The notes beneath the pieces were generated by a model. That model did not search any database and had not been told where the DNA came from. It saw only the letters and a program-made list of their open reading frames with translations. DNA of 64,000 bases from Thermococcus eurythermalis. GTDB lineage: Archaea > Methanobacteriota_B > Thermococci > Thermococcales > Thermococcaceae. A program made the translations under genes and the position numbers. Shown here in pieces: positions 19,689 through 28,869 of this stretch; position 1 is the first letter of the stretch, and every line of letters begins with the position of its first letter. The DNA lies in NCBI RefSeq assembly GCF_000769655.1, contig NZ_CP008887.1:930001-994000 (forward strand), in the 5' to 3' direction.

Positions 19689-20156
19689 ATGGCAAAGCTT
19701 GCACTCATAAGGCTTAGGAGCGGGATTAGGGCGAGGGGCGAGGTTAGGGACACCCTCGCCATGCTTCGCCTTCACAGGATTAACCACCTCGTCATAGTCG
19801 ACGACACCCCGAGCTACCGCGGAATGATACAGAAGGTCAAGGACTACATCACCTGGGGCGAGATAGACAAAGAGACCCTCGTCAAGCTCCTCAGGAAGAG
19901 GGGCAGGCTCGTCGGCAACAAGCCGATTACCGATGAGTACGTCCAGGAGAAGCTTGGAATTAGCCTTGAGGAGTTCGCCGAGAAGGTCATCAACGGCGAG
20001 ATGAAGCTCAGGGATTTGCCAAACATCAAGCCCGTCTTCAGGCTCCACCCGCCGAGGGGAGGTCTCAAGGGAAGCAAGAAGCGCTCCTTCAAGGAGGGCG
20101 GTGCCCTCGGCTACAGGGGCGAGAAGATTAACGAGCTCATTGAGAGAATGCTCTGA
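19689..20156 (+). CDS. rpl30: 50S ribosomal protein L30 (uL30)
   Basis: 155 residues, the long archaeal form. [30 protein letters not shown] and [21 protein letters not shown] are diagnostic when read in their shorter cores ([19 protein letters not shown]). GGTGAGAGAAG precedes the start. Confidence 0.95.
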   Translation: MAKLALIRLRSGIRARGEVRDTLAMLRLHRINHLVIVDDTPSYRGMIQKVKDYITWGEIDKETLVKLLRKRGRLVGNKPITDEYVQEKLGISLEEFAEKVINGEMKLRDLPNIKPVFRLHPPRGGLKGSKKRSFKEGGALGYRGEKINELIERML

Positions 20157-20167
20157 GGTGGCGAGAG

Positions 20168-20614
20168 ATGATTAGGAGGAGGAAGAAGGTTAGGAAGCTT
20201 CGCGGGAGTCACACTCACGGATGGGGGTGCAAGAAGAAGCACCGCGGCGGCGGAAGCAAGGGCGGTAGGGGTATGGCTGGTACCGGTAAGAGGAAGGACC
20301 AGAAGTTCACCTGGACCATCAAGTACGCCCCCGACCACCTCGGCAAGCGCGGCTTCCACAGGCCCAAGGCCGTCCAGTACATCCCCAGGGTCATCAACCT
20401 GAGTGACATCGACGAGAACTTCGAGCTCTTCAAGGACATGGGCGTCATCTACGAGGAGGAAGGAAAGCTCGTCTTCGACGCCACCCAGCTCGGTGTTGAT
20501 AAGGTTCTCGGTACCGGAAAGCTCACTAGGGCCATAGTCGTCAAGGCCCACTACGTGACTCCCAAGGCCGAGGAGAAGATTAAGGCCGCTGGCGGCGAGG
20601 TTCTCCTCGCCTGA
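20168..20614 (+). CDS. rpl15: 50S ribosomal protein L15 (uL15)
   Basis: 148 residues. The glycine-rich N-terminus [21 protein letters not shown] is the archaeal/eukaryotic L15 tail that threads through 23S rRNA. It is the last ribosomal gene before secY. Confidence 0.95.
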   Translation: MIRRRKKVRKLRGSHTHGWGCKKKHRGGGSKGGRGMAGTGKRKDQKFTWTIKYAPDHLGKRGFHRPKAVQYIPRVINLSDIDENFELFKDMGVIYEEEGKLVFDATQLGVDKVLGTGKLTRAIVVKAHYVTPKAEEKIKAAGGEVLLA

Positions 20615-20643
20615 TTTCTTTCAACTTTTGGCGGGTGTCGGCT

Positions 20644-22095
20644 ATGGGAAAGGTAAGGGACATTGTATACGCTATTGAGCGCTATTTCCCCGAGGTTGAA
20701 AGGCCGAAGAGGCACGTTCCGCTCAAAGAGAAGTTCATGTGGACTGGAATAGCACTGCTGTTGTACTTCATACTTGCTGAAATCCCGCTGTATGGAATCC
20801 CACCCAGGGTTCAGGATTACTTCGCAACGCTCCGCTTCGTTCTCGCCGGTAAGAGCGGTTCGCTTTTAACGCTGGGTATCGGTCCAATCGTTACCGCGAG
20901 TATAATCATGCAGCTTCTCGTTGGTTCTGAGATAGTTAGGCTCGACCTCTCAAATCCTGAGGACAGGAGGTTTTACCAGGCCGCCCAGAAGCTGTTCGCT
21001 GTGTTCATGAGCTTTTTCGAGGCGGCTATCTACGTCTTCGCCGGTGCATTTGGTAAGGTCAACACCGGGATAGGTGCGTTCCAGACCGTTACCACTCCCA
21101 GCGGGTTAGTCTACATTGGGCTGGGCCTTGCAATCCTGATAATCCTCCAGCTTGGCTTTGCGTCCACCATGCTCATACTCCTTGACGAGCTCGTTAGCAA
21201 GTGGGGAATAGGCAGCGGTATCAGCCTCTTCATCGCCGCTGGAGTTTCCCAGACCGTCATTTACAAGGCTCTCGCTCCTATACCGAGCACTGAGTACATT
21301 GACCCGCTCACCGGTGAGCCTGCACTGGTCGGTGCAATTCCCGCCTTCATCCAGCACTTGATCCACGGCGACATAACCGGTGCAATATACCGCGGAGGAA
21401 CCCTTCCCGATATCGTCAGGCTACTTGGCACTATAGTGGTGTTCCTCGTGGTCGTTTACCTGGAGAGCATGCGCGTTGAGATACCGCTCAGCTACGGTCG
21501 CGTCACCGTCCGCGGGAGGTACCCGATAAGGTTCATGTACGTCAGCAACATCCCGATTATCCTCACCATGGCACTCTACGCAAACATCCAGCTCTGGGCC
21601 AGGCTCCTCAACAACTACGGCATAACCGTACTGGGAACTTTCGGTGAGAACGGCTACCCGGTAAGCGGTTTCGTGACCTACCTCTACCCGCCGAGGGACA
21701 TCTTCCACGTCGTAAACGACCCCGTAAGGGCCATTGTCTACGCAGTGATGACGATATTCTGGGCACTCATCTTCGGTTTTCTCTGGGTTGAGCTGACCGG
21801 CCTCGATGCCAGGAGCATTGCCAGACAGCTCCAGCGCGCGGGACTCCAGATTCCGGGCTTCAGGCGCGACCCGAGGATACTTGAGAGGGTCCTTCAGCGC
21901 TACATCCCGTACGTTACATTCTGGGGTTCGTTTACCCTCGCACTGGTCGCAGTGCTCGCGGACTTCCTTGGGGCCTTGGGTACCGGAACCGGAATCCTCC
22001 TTACCGTCGGTATACTCTACAGGTTCTACGAGGAAGTAGCCAGGGAGCAGGCAACTGAGATGTTCCCGGCCCTGAGAAGGTTCTTTGCCAAGTGA
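20644..22095 (+). CDS. secY: preprotein translocase subunit SecY
   Basis: 483 residues with about ten membrane segments. The archaeal plug and second-helix region follow [19 protein letters not shown], and the last large cytoplasmic loops carry [22 protein letters not shown], which contacts the ribosome. It is the channel of Sec translocation in the cytoplasmic membrane. ATG 20644 follows GGGTGTCGGCT. It lies downstream of L15 with a 29-base gap containing a short T-rich run. Confidence 0.95.
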   Translation: MGKVRDIVYAIERYFPEVERPKRHVPLKEKFMWTGIALLLYFILAEIPLYGIPPRVQDYFATLRFVLAGKSGSLLTLGIGPIVTASIIMQLLVGSEIVRLDLSNPEDRRFYQAAQKLFAVFMSFFEAAIYVFAGAFGKVNTGIGAFQTVTTPSGLVYIGLGLAILIILQLGFASTMLILLDELVSKWGIGSGISLFIAAGVSQTVIYKALAPIPSTEYIDPLTGEPALVGAIPAFIQHLIHGDITGAIYRGGTLPDIVRLLGTIVVFLVVVYLESMRVEIPLSYGRVTVRGRYPIRFMYVSNIPIILTMALYANIQLWARLLNNYGITVLGTFGENGYPVSGFVTYLYPPRDIFHVVNDPVRAIVYAVMTIFWALIFGFLWVELTGLDARSIARQLQRAGLQIPGFRRDPRILERVLQRYIPYVTFWGSFTLALVAVLADFLGALGTGTGILLTVGILYRFYEEVAREQATEMFPALRRFFAK

Positions 22096-22165
22096 CCCTT
22101 TCTTTTTTGCAAAACCTTTTAAGCCCGCTTTTCCTTACCTTACCAGAACTCCCTGGGTGAGAGCT

Positions 22166-22756
22166 ATGCCCTTTGTAGTCATGATCACAGGCATTCCAGG
22201 AGTTGGTAAGAGCACCATCACAAAGCTTGCCCTCAAGAGAACCAGGGCCAAGTTCAGGCTCGTCAACTTCGGAGACCTAATGTTCGAGGAGGCGGTTAGG
22301 GCGGGCCTTGTCAAGCACAGAGATGAGATGAGGAAGCTTGACCCAGCGACCCAGAAGGAGCTCCAGCTCAAGGCCGCGCAGAAGGTCGTTGAAATAGCCC
22401 GCGAAGAGCCCGTTTTGCTCGACACCCACGCGACAATCAAAACGCCAGTTGGCTATCTCCTTGGTTTCCCCAGGGAGGTTATTGAGGTTATAAACCCCAA
22501 CTTTATCGTGATAATTGAGGCGACGCCGAGCGAGATACTCGGAAGGCGTCTCCGCGACCTCAAGAGGGACAGGGACGTCGAGACCGAGGAGCAGATTGAG
22601 AGGCATCAGGACCTCAACAGGGCGGCGGCGATAAGCTATGCGATGCACTCTAACGCCCTCATAAAGATAATTGAGAACCATGAGGATAAGGGTCTGGAGG
22701 AGGCCGTTAATGAGCTCGTCCAAGTACTTGACCTGGCGGTGAGCGAGTATGATTGA
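22166..22756 (+). CDS. adkA: archaeal-type adenylate kinase
   Basis: 196 residues. The P-loop is GIPGVGKST and the family segments are [12 protein letters not shown] and [19 protein letters not shown]. This AdkA type is shorter than bacterial Adk and lacks its lid domain. It balances AMP, ADP and ATP. ATG 22166 follows GGGTGAGAGCT, 70 bases after secY, with a TTTTAAG box in the gap that could be a second promoter. It overlaps the next gene by eight bases. Confidence 0.93.
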   Translation: MPFVVMITGIPGVGKSTITKLALKRTRAKFRLVNFGDLMFEEAVRAGLVKHRDEMRKLDPATQKELQLKAAQKVVEIAREEPVLLDTHATIKTPVGYLLGFPREVIEVINPNFIVIIEATPSEILGRRLRDLKRDRDVETEEQIERHQDLNRAAAISYAMHSNALIKIIENHEDKGLEEAVNELVQVLDLAVSEYD

Positions 22757-23273
22757 GGGGATATACCAGTTCCTTGACAGCATTTTTGGGCCGTTCATAC
22801 TGAACTACCACCCAATCTGGGTAATCACGGTAGCTGGCGCAATAATCGGTGGTTTCTATACGCTGATCTACTACTTCTTCACGGACATCGAAAAGCACAA
22901 GAAGCTCCAGGAGCTTGCCAAGGAAGTCCAGAAGGAGATGAGAGAGGCCCAGAAGAGCGGTGACGAGAAGAAGATTAGGAAGGCCCAGCAGAAACAGCTG
23001 GAGCTCATGAGAATGCAGAGTGAGCTGATGAAGCAACAGATGGTGCCGATGTTCCTCACGATGCCACTCTTCATGATATTCTTTGGCTGGCTCAGGAGAT
23101 GGTATGTGGAAGTGGCAATAGCTAAGGCACCGTTTGACTTCTTCGTCTTTGACCTCTTCCACAGGTGGCAGCACTCCGCCCTTCCCCCGAGCGAGCTCGG
23201 TTACGTTGGATGGTACTTCCTTACCAGCTACGCTGTGGGTATGATACTTAGAAAGCTCCTTGACATGGGATAA
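22749..23273 (+). CDS. EMC3/TMCO1-like membrane insertase (DUF106, Oxa1 superfamily)
   Basis: 174 residues. The order is a membrane segment (about 24-42), a basic coiled-coil region ([19 protein letters not shown] and [16 protein letters not shown], about 45-98), a second hydrophobic segment ([16 protein letters not shown]) and a third near the C-terminus. This is the archaeal branch of the YidC/Oxa1/Get1/EMC3 superfamily, which inserts membrane proteins beside Sec. Its place right after secY and adkA fits that role. Confidence 0.85.
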   Translation: MIEGIYQFLDSIFGPFILNYHPIWVITVAGAIIGGFYTLIYYFFTDIEKHKKLQELAKEVQKEMREAQKSGDEKKIRKAQQKQLELMRMQSELMKQQMVPMFLTMPLFMIFFGWLRRWYVEVAIAKAPFDFFVFDLFHRWQHSALPPSELGYVGWYFLTSYAVGMILRKLLDMG

Positions 23274-23315
23274 ATTTAAAAACGCTCCGCTAAAAAGGGT
23301 TCCGAGGTGAGAGAT

Positions 23316-23588
23316 ATGAAGCCGATGTACCGCTCAAGGTCATGGAGGAGGAAGTACGTCAGGACTCCGGGAGGAAGGACTGTAGTCCACTTTGAGAGGA
23401 GGAAGCCCAAGGTTGCCCACTGTGCTATGTGCGGAAGGCCCCTCAACGGCGTTCCGCGCGGAAGGCCGAGCGAGCTCAGGAAGCTTCCGAAGACCGCAAA
23501 GAGGCCCGAGAGGCCGATGCCGCACCTCTGCCCGAGCTGCATGAGGAAGGTCATGAAGGCTCAGGTAAGATCCGCCATAGCCCTCTGA
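23316..23588 (+). CDS. rpl34e: 50S ribosomal protein L34e (eL34)
   Basis: 90 residues. Two CxxC pairs (CAMC and CPSC) form a zinc site, and [20 protein letters not shown] is the conserved N-terminus. ATG 23316 follows GAGGTGAGAGAT; the in-frame ATG at 23307 would overlap that site. Confidence 0.95.
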   Translation: MKPMYRSRSWRRKYVRTPGGRTVVHFERRKPKVAHCAMCGRPLNGVPRGRPSELRKLPKTAKRPERPMPHLCPSCMRKVMKAQVRSAIAL

Positions 23589-23598
23589 AGGTGTGCCT

Positions 23599-24165
23599 AT
23601 GCCGAAGGGCTGCCTCGTAATAACCGTCAGCGGTCTGGCCGGTTCCGGAACCACCACCCTCTGCAGGAACCTGGCCAGGCACTACGGCTTCAAGCATATC
23701 TACGCCGGACTGATATTCCGGCAGATGGCCGAGGAAATGGGTATGACCCTCCAGGAGTTCCAGAAGTATGCGGAGCTCCACCCTGAGATAGACCGCGAGG
23801 TTGACAGGAGACAGGTCGAGGCAGCCAATGAGTGTAACGTCGTTATTGAGGGTCGCCTCGCTGGGTGGATGGTCAAAAACGCTGACCTCAAGATATGGCT
23901 CGGTGCTCCCATGATGGAGCGCGCCAAGAGGGTCGCCCAGAGAGAAGGCATCTCCGTTGAGGAGGCCTACATCCAGATTGCCGAGAGGGAAAAGCAGAAC
24001 AGGAAAAGGTATTTAAACCTCTACGGTATCGACATCGAGGACAAGTCCATTTACGACTTGATTATAAACACTGCCAAATGGGGTCCCGATGGGGTCTTCG
24101 CGATTGTGAAGGCCGCCATCGACCACCTTTACCCCGACGGTGACGCGGGGTCAAACAAAAATTAA
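23599..24165 (+). CDS. cmk: archaeal cytidylate kinase
   Basis: 188 residues. The nucleotide loop GLAGSGTTT has Thr where a P-loop normally has Lys, a substitution usual in archaeal Cmk. Further segments are IYAGLIFRQMAEEMGM and ADLKIWLGAPMMERAKRVAQRE. It phosphorylates CMP and dCMP. It lies ten bases after L34e, with GGTGTGCCT before the start. Confidence 0.92.
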   Translation: MPKGCLVITVSGLAGSGTTTLCRNLARHYGFKHIYAGLIFRQMAEEMGMTLQEFQKYAELHPEIDREVDRRQVEAANECNVVIEGRLAGWMVKNADLKIWLGAPMMERAKRVAQREGISVEEAYIQIAEREKQNRKRYLNLYGIDIEDKSIYDLIINTAKWGPDGVFAIVKAAIDHLYPDGDAGSNKN

Positions 24166-24178
24166 GGAGGTGGGATGA

Positions 24179-24430
24179 ATGCCAGCTATTGAGGTCGGAA
24201 GGATTGCTGTCGTTATAGCCGGAAGGAGGGCCGGTCAGAAGGTTGTCGTTGCTGACATAATCGACAAGAACTTCGTCCTCGTTACCGGCGCTGGCCTCAA
24301 CAAGGTCAAGCGCAGGAGGATGAACGTCAAGCACCTCGAGCCCCTTCCGGAGAAGATTAACATTGAGCGCGGTGCCTCCGACGAGGAGATAAAGAAGGCC
24401 CTCGAAGAGGCCGGCGTAAGCCTTGAGTGA
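24179..24430 (+). CDS. rpl14e: 50S ribosomal protein L14e (eL14)
   Basis: 83 residues. A KOW-like N-terminus ([28 protein letters not shown]) and [18 protein letters not shown] identify it. GGAGGTGGGATGA precedes the start. Confidence 0.93.
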   Translation: MPAIEVGRIAVVIAGRRAGQKVVVADIIDKNFVLVTGAGLNKVKRRRMNVKHLEPLPEKINIERGASDEEIKKALEEAGVSLE

Positions 24431-24573
24431 GGGCTTTCCCTCACTCTTCTTCCAATAAGTTTCTTGACGGCGTTTTCCCCTTTTCTGGAGGTCGTCGGTT
24501 TGGTTAGTTTTCAGCTACTCCTTCATTAGGTGGATTTATTAAGTCTGGACTCGAACTCCATGGGGGTGATGAG

Positions 24574-24744
24574 ATGCAACTCCACGCCGTCATCTGGGAG
24601 GAAGAGGGCGTTTACGTCATCCGGGAGGTCTTCACAGGGGTTACCACTCAGGGAGAGACGATAGAAGAGGCAATTGAGAACCTCAAAGAGGCCGTTGAGC
24701 TGTACCTTGAGGAGTTTCCAGAGCTGAGCTTCACAAAGAGTTAA
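24574..24744 (+). CDS. hicB: HicB-like antitoxin
   Basis: 56 residues: MQLHAVIWEEEGVYVIREV, then TTQGETIEEAIENLKEAVELYLEE. This is the partial RNase H fold of UPF0150/HicB antitoxins, without a DNA-binding tail. GGGGTGATGAG precedes ATG 24574, and a TTTATTAAG box near 24535 could start a separate mRNA. It interrupts the L14e-cbf5 order and is followed by what looks like the first codons of a hicA gene. Confidence 0.75.
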   Translation: MQLHAVIWEEEGVYVIREVFTGVTTQGETIEEAIENLKEAVELYLEEFPELSFTKS

Positions 24745-24758
24745 AAGCCGGTACGTTG

Positions 24759-24824
24759 ATGGGAGTCCTGAGACTTGCTCAGATAAGCAAGGAGGACTTT
24801 ATCAAAGCGCTGGAAGACCCGTAG
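24759..24824 (+). pseudogene. hicA-like toxin stub
   Basis: 21 codons, MGVLRLAQISKEDFIKALEDP, resembling the first strand and helix of HicA toxins (which read like RLPxISGKExIKALE). The double-stranded-RNA-binding core and catalytic His of HicA are missing. The TAG stop is merged with the GGTGA of cbf5, so translation of the stub could feed ribosomes to cbf5. The HicA link rests on a short match and on the hicB neighbour. Confidence 0.45.
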
Positions 24825-24833
24825 GTGATGCTC

Positions 24834-25838
24834 ATGGCGAGGGACGAAGTGAGGAGAATCCTTCCCGCTGACATAAAGAGGGAGGTGCTCGTTAAAGACG
24901 AGAAGGCCGAGACGAACCCGAAGTGGGGCTTTCCCCCTGAGAAGAGGCCCATTGAGATGCACATGCAGTTCGGCATAATCAACCTCGACAAGCCCCCCGG
25001 ACCGACGAGCCACGAAGTTGTCGCGTGGATTAAGAAGCTCTTCAACCTCAGCAAGGCCGGCCACGGCGGAACCCTCGACCCCAAGGTCAGCGGCGTTTTA
25101 CCGGTTGCCCTCGAGAGGGCTACGAGGGTCGTCCAGGCGCTCCTCCCTGCCGGTAAGGAGTACGTGGCCCTGATGCACCTCCACGGTGACGTTCCCGAGG
25201 ACAAAATCTTCGCCGTTATGAAGGAGTTCCAGGGGGAGATAATCCAGAGACCACCTCTGAGGAGTGCCGTCAAGAGACGCTTGAGGACGAGGAAGGTCTA
25301 CTACATCGACGTGCTTGAGATTGAGGGCAGGGACGTGCTCTTCCGCGTTGGTGTCGAGGCCGGAACCTACATCCGTTCGCTCATCCACCACATAGGCCTG
25401 GCCTTGGGCGTTGGAGCGCATATGGCCGAGTTGCGCCGTACCAGAAGCGGTCCCTTCAAGGAGGACGAGACGCTGGTGACGCTTCACGATTTGGTGGACT
25501 ACTACCACTTCTGGAAGGAGGACGGCATCGAGGAGTACTTCAGGAAGGCGATACAGCCGATGGAGAAGGCGGTTGAACACCTGCCCAAGGTTTGGATTAG
25601 GGATTCCGCCGTTGCGGCGGTAACGCACGGCGCGGACCTGGCCGTCCCCGGAATAGTCAAGCTCCACAAGGGCATAAAGAAGGGTGACCTCGTTGCGATA
25701 ATGACCCTCAAGGACGAGCTGGTTGCCCTCGGAAAGGCCACGATGACGAGCGGTGAGATGCTCCAGCGGAGCAAGGGCATAGCGGTTGACGTTGACAAGG
25801 TCTTCATGCCGAGGGACTGGTATCCGAAGCTGTGGTAG
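24834..25838 (+). CDS. truB: tRNA/rRNA pseudouridine synthase Cbf5 (archaeal TruB)
   Basis: 334 residues. The catalytic Asp lies in GHGGTLDPKVSGVLPVAL. The rest of the TruB core has AGTYIRSLIHHIGLALG, and a PUA domain (about 250-330, IRDSAVAAVTHGADLAVPG) follows. It is the enzyme of H/ACA ribonucleoproteins with Nop10, Gar1 and L7Ae. ATG 24834 follows GGTGATGCTC. It is the last gene of the superoperon. Confidence 0.95.
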   Translation: MARDEVRRILPADIKREVLVKDEKAETNPKWGFPPEKRPIEMHMQFGIINLDKPPGPTSHEVVAWIKKLFNLSKAGHGGTLDPKVSGVLPVALERATRVVQALLPAGKEYVALMHLHGDVPEDKIFAVMKEFQGEIIQRPPLRSAVKRRLRTRKVYYIDVLEIEGRDVLFRVGVEAGTYIRSLIHHIGLALGVGAHMAELRRTRSGPFKEDETLVTLHDLVDYYHFWKEDGIEEYFRKAIQPMEKAVEHLPKVWIRDSAVAAVTHGADLAVPGIVKLHKGIKKGDLVAIMTLKDELVALGKATMTSGEMLQRSKGIAVDVDKVFMPRDWYPKLW

Positions 25839-26190
25839 CGACCCTTGCTGATGCAAGCGCCGGCGGGAGATTTAGTGCTTTTTTAACTTGCGCTAAGTTT
25901 CTCAGTGGGTTTTGTTCTCAACTTTGCTTTTTGGTGAGTGTTCCGCTTTTTAAACGGCGTCCGAAGGACGCCAATAATGACTCGGAACCGCTTTGGATTT
26001 TTTAATAAATGTAACCCCCTGTTTGAGAGTGCATCCTTATCAGGCACCTGCTATTGTTTTTGCTTCTTTGGAGGGGATAGCGTTCTTTTCGCCAGCCTTT
26101 CCTAAATACTGTTTTAAATCTCTACCCATCTTAAGCTGTTCTTATTTGTATTTACCACATAAGCACATGATTGAGTAATCTATCATAAAA
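25839..26190. other. gene-free region with hairpins, then AT-rich DNA
   Basis: No credible gene. It begins with a CTTGC/GCAAG hairpin (25844-25857) joined to CGCCGGCGG, then a nested palindrome (25940-25988), and then AT-rich DNA without visible order up to the promoter near 26191. The first 150 bases resemble the stretches near 30.4 and 40.7 kb. Confidence 0.5.
25940..25988. repeat. nested palindrome, copy B
   Basis: The inner hairpin GGCGTCC-GAA-GGACGCC (25956-25972) lies between outer arms GTTCCG (25940-25945) and CGGAAC (25983-25988). The bases differ from copy A, but the design and the GAA loop are the same. Confidence 0.6.
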
Positions 26191-26200
26191 TTTATATATA
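26191..26200 (+). promoter_or_regulatory. TATA box of the accessory island
   Basis: TTTATATATA lies 45-54 bases before GTG 26245 and predicts a leader of about 23 bases that contains GAGGTGATAAA. It is the only strong box before the run of genes to 29591. Confidence 0.45.
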
Positions 26201-26244
26201 ATAATTGCGAAGTTTTTTTTGGAAACCCTTCGAGAGGTGATAAA

Positions 26245-26628
26245 GTGCGCCGAGTAGTTGTATTGTTGGTGTCTCTTTGGGTGGTGCTGAGTACCGCAGC
26301 AATGGGCATGGCATGGGGAGCAGGTCGGAGTATGGAAGAGGAATCCTCGGCAGAGATAGAAGAAGCCCTAATAAGGGATCCAGTAGTCTGTGATCATGAT
26401 TATGTCTCTAATGGTATTGGTACCTCCCACTTGACTCTTTGTGGAAAAGCCAGTTAGAGTAATCCACCCTGGCTTTATGCCATAAATGTTGATGCATGGA
26501 CGACAGGTAGTTGTGGCATATACTATGTGTCTCCAGTACCCAGTAAGGCGTATCTCTACGTTGAAGTAACGGCATACTCTGATTGTGGAAAGTTAAATGC
26601 AATGATTAATTGGATAGAGGGATATTAA
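26245..26628 (+). pseudogene. small secreted Cys-containing protein, broken by an in-frame TAG
   Basis: From GTG 26245 (after GAGGTGATAAA) the frame gives a signal peptide (RRVVVLLVSLWVVLSTAAMG), an acidic stretch and then HDYVSNGIGTSHLTLCGKAS. A TAG stop follows at 26455-26457. The same frame then runs on for 56 codons (SNPPWLYAINVDAWTTGSCG, then YVEVTAYSDCGKLNAMINW) to TAA at 26626. The four Cys left after the signal region lie two on each side of the TAG, suiting two disulfides. I see no known family. It is either a nonsense pseudogene or a readthrough gene; in the first case only a 70-residue product is made. Confidence 0.6.
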
Positions 26629-26648
26629 TTGGATGAAAAGGTGAGAAC

Positions 26649-27719
26649 ATGAGGCGGCCTACCCTCCTCTTTCTGTTTTTCCTTTTGATACTGCTGTCCC
26701 CACTAACATCCGCTCAGCCTTACTGGCTCAAAGAGGGCGTTTATTTTAAGTATGTGGCTGAAGGAGAGCATTCCGTGGCTATAACCCAGGATTCATCCAC
26801 TTACAGGGGCTCCTATGGTGAGCTGTTCTGGAGGGTGGTGAAAGTTGAAAATGGCCTTGTCACCGTTGAGGCTGTTTTAAAAGCGGAGAACCTGACTGAA
26901 GAGCGCTATACTGAGCTCCCACACGAAGAAGCCCTCAAAAGATTAAATGAGCTAATCTCCCTTTACGAAGGAAAAGAGCCCTCAACAACTATGGGCTCCT
27001 GCAGGCTGTATCCCGTGGAAAACGAGACGTGGGGAAAGGGCATAGCAAGAATCTGCAACGAAACGGCTTCCATCGAATTCTCGAACTATACATATGCTGT
27101 TTTGGTTGAACGAGATAGAGGTGTAGAGTTCATCAGAAGGGCCGTTCCAAAAATTGTGAGAAGGACAGTCTTTGAGATTGACCTGAGAGATAACGTCTTA
27201 GTCTACAATGGAACTCCTCTGGGAAAAAACCTTCTTTTTATACTTCCCGATAAAATTCCACAGGAAGGAGAGGTTCTGTTTAGTGTTCTTGGTCAGGAAG
27301 TGAAAGTTACAAAGAGCATAATCCTTAACGATACCGTAATTCATACACCTTTCAGGACATTCAAACCCCCCATACTGTTTATTCGGACAAATATGGTGGC
27401 TGGCAATGGGTGGCAAGGTATGAGCGGCATCTACTACGATATGTCGAGTGGAATTCTGGTGACGGGTTTTATGCCAGTATCACCGCTCTGGGAAGCGTTT
27501 GGGTTCTCATCGGTGGCCCTATTTGATGAAGACTCCAAAAGAAGCAGGGGGGAGATGGGAGGGTTTGGAATGGTTCTGGCAGACACAAACGCGGAGTTAG
27601 TCCTGACAAAACGTCTGACTGGGGTGGAAATCCCGAAGCTCTCTTTCATCGTCTTTATCCTTTCCGTGTTTCTGCTCGCCGTTTGTGGGGCGGTAAAAAT
27701 CAGGAGGTGGGATGCATGA
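26649..27719 (+). CDS. secreted, membrane-anchored protein of unknown function
   Basis: 356 residues. It has a signal peptide (LLFLFFLLILLSPLTSAQ), a large outer domain with at least six N-x-S/T sites (for example NLTE, NETW, NYTY, NGTP, NDTV), two Cys near 118 and 135, and a C-terminal membrane helix (LSFIVFILSVFLLAVCGAV) with a short basic tail. I recognise no family. GGTGAGAAC precedes the start, and its stop overlaps the permease start, so it is coupled to the ABC genes and may be an exporter partner or surface receptor. Confidence 0.7.
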   Translation: MRRPTLLFLFFLLILLSPLTSAQPYWLKEGVYFKYVAEGEHSVAITQDSSTYRGSYGELFWRVVKVENGLVTVEAVLKAENLTEERYTELPHEEALKRLNELISLYEGKEPSTTMGSCRLYPVENETWGKGIARICNETASIEFSNYTYAVLVERDRGVEFIRRAVPKIVRRTVFEIDLRDNVLVYNGTPLGKNLLFILPDKIPQEGEVLFSVLGQEVKVTKSIILNDTVIHTPFRTFKPPILFIRTNMVAGNGWQGMSGIYYDMSSGILVTGFMPVSPLWEAFGFSSVALFDEDSKRSRGEMGGFGMVLADTNAELVLTKRLTGVEIPKLSFIVFILSVFLLAVCGAVKIRRWDA

Positions 27720-28429
27720 GAGCGCTCGTTAAGCATGAACTCCAGGAGCCCACTAAACTCTCAGTCCTCCTCCTTTTTAGCGTCCTTATCTCAGCCGCAT
27801 ATAAAGCATTTCTCATTGGTTACAAGAGTAGCTTCTCCTCCACTTATCCTCACTTCCACTTACACAGGGTTTTCGTGGAAATGGGCCACTCTAATATGAC
27901 CTTTTACCTTTTTGCAACTCTTATGGCCTCATCTATTGTAGGAATATCCACGAGAACTGAGAGGGACACTGGAGTTGCACTGAGCATCTATGCCCTCCCG
28001 TATTCAAGGAAGGCCATTTTGACGGCCAAGTTCTTTTCGAATTTCCTCCTGATTTTTGTGTATTCTCTGGCACTTCATGTTGTTGTGTTTGTCCTTCACT
28101 TCTCCGGGACTCTTGAAGGTGTCTTGAATGCCTTGCGTGAAGGTATTCCTTTTGTAATCATCTTCTACATCATCGTTACGTTCTATGTCGTGTCACTGTC
28201 ATCTTTCGTCGCCATTTCATCTCCAAACACATACGTGGCAATCATGGTATCATTTTTGGCCCTATATTTCCCTGTTCTGGCTAACATTAAATGGCTGATG
28301 CCAGCCCTCACTGAATGGTGGGAAGCAGGGCTTAGCACCTATGCAACGTCCTTCAAGACCCTGATTTTTCTCTCCACCGTGCTTTTCATTGCCTATATCA
28401 TCATAGGGGAGCGGAGGGATGTTAGATGA
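27716..28429 (+). CDS. ABC-2-type exporter permease
   Basis: 237 residues with six hydrophobic segments (near 17-35, 60-75, 103-125, 143-165, 172-190 and 215-232). The cytoplasmic segment TERDTGVALSIYALPYSRKAILTAKF is the usual ABC-2 coupling region (here given by ERDTG and LPYSR). It starts at ATG 27716, after GGAGGTGGGATGC and overlapping the previous stop. The ATPase is two genes downstream. Confidence 0.75.
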   Translation: MRALVKHELQEPTKLSVLLLFSVLISAAYKAFLIGYKSSFSSTYPHFHLHRVFVEMGHSNMTFYLFATLMASSIVGISTRTERDTGVALSIYALPYSRKAILTAKFFSNFLLIFVYSLALHVVVFVLHFSGTLEGVLNALREGIPFVIIFYIIVTFYVVSLSSFVAISSPNTYVAIMVSFLALYFPVLANIKWLMPALTEWWEAGLSTYATSFKTLIFLSTVLFIAYIIIGERRDVR

Positions 28430-28869
28430 GGACTCTGAAATTCTTCCTTTCGTCAGTCTTAATCCTGATTTTTGTCTCCCTGCTATTCCAAGTGAGGTTT
28501 TCCACCGATGACCTCGTGTATCACTCAATCGGTATAGGGGGAAGTGAATACGGGGGCGTTTACTCCCCCTCCGCAGCCTCGGTTGAGGTGTCTCTGTCCT
28601 GCTCCAATAAAACTCAGGTATTTGTCAGGGACGTAGAAGAGAATATCCCCATTTATACCATAACGGTTTATGGGAGCGATTTAGTCCCCATGATTTTTCC
28701 ACATCCCGGTCACTATGAGTTTTCTTTGAATTCCACCGAGACACACTGCTCAATAATTATAAAACCCATAGAGGTCGGGTTCCCTACTGAAAACTGGAAC
28801 GCTCACTTTATTTTGGGCTCGCTAACTGCCCTTTCGCTGGCCTTCCTGATCTGGAGGGATGGACGATGA
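28426..28869 (+). CDS. small protein with two membrane anchors, exporter-associated
   Basis: 147 residues. It has an N-terminal helix (FFLSSVLILIFVSLLFQV), an outer domain of about 95 residues with two Cys (59 and 108) and two N-x-S/T sites (NKTQ, NSTE), and a C-terminal helix (ILGSLTALSLAFLIW). It overlaps both the permease and the ATPase genes by four bases, so all three are probably made together. No family is recognised. Confidence 0.65.
   Translation: MRTLKFFLSSVLILIFVSLLFQVRFSTDDLVYHSIGIGGSEYGGVYSPSAASVEVSLSCSNKTQVFVRDVEENIPIYTITVYGSDLVPMIFPHPGHYEFSLNSTETHCSIIIKPIEVGFPTENWNAHFILGSLTALSLAFLIWRDGR

Noticed and set aside
24550-24566. tRNA T-arm fragment as an attachment-site remnant upstream of hicB
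   Set aside because: The stem has only four pairs and the loop does not begin with T; it is too short to support.
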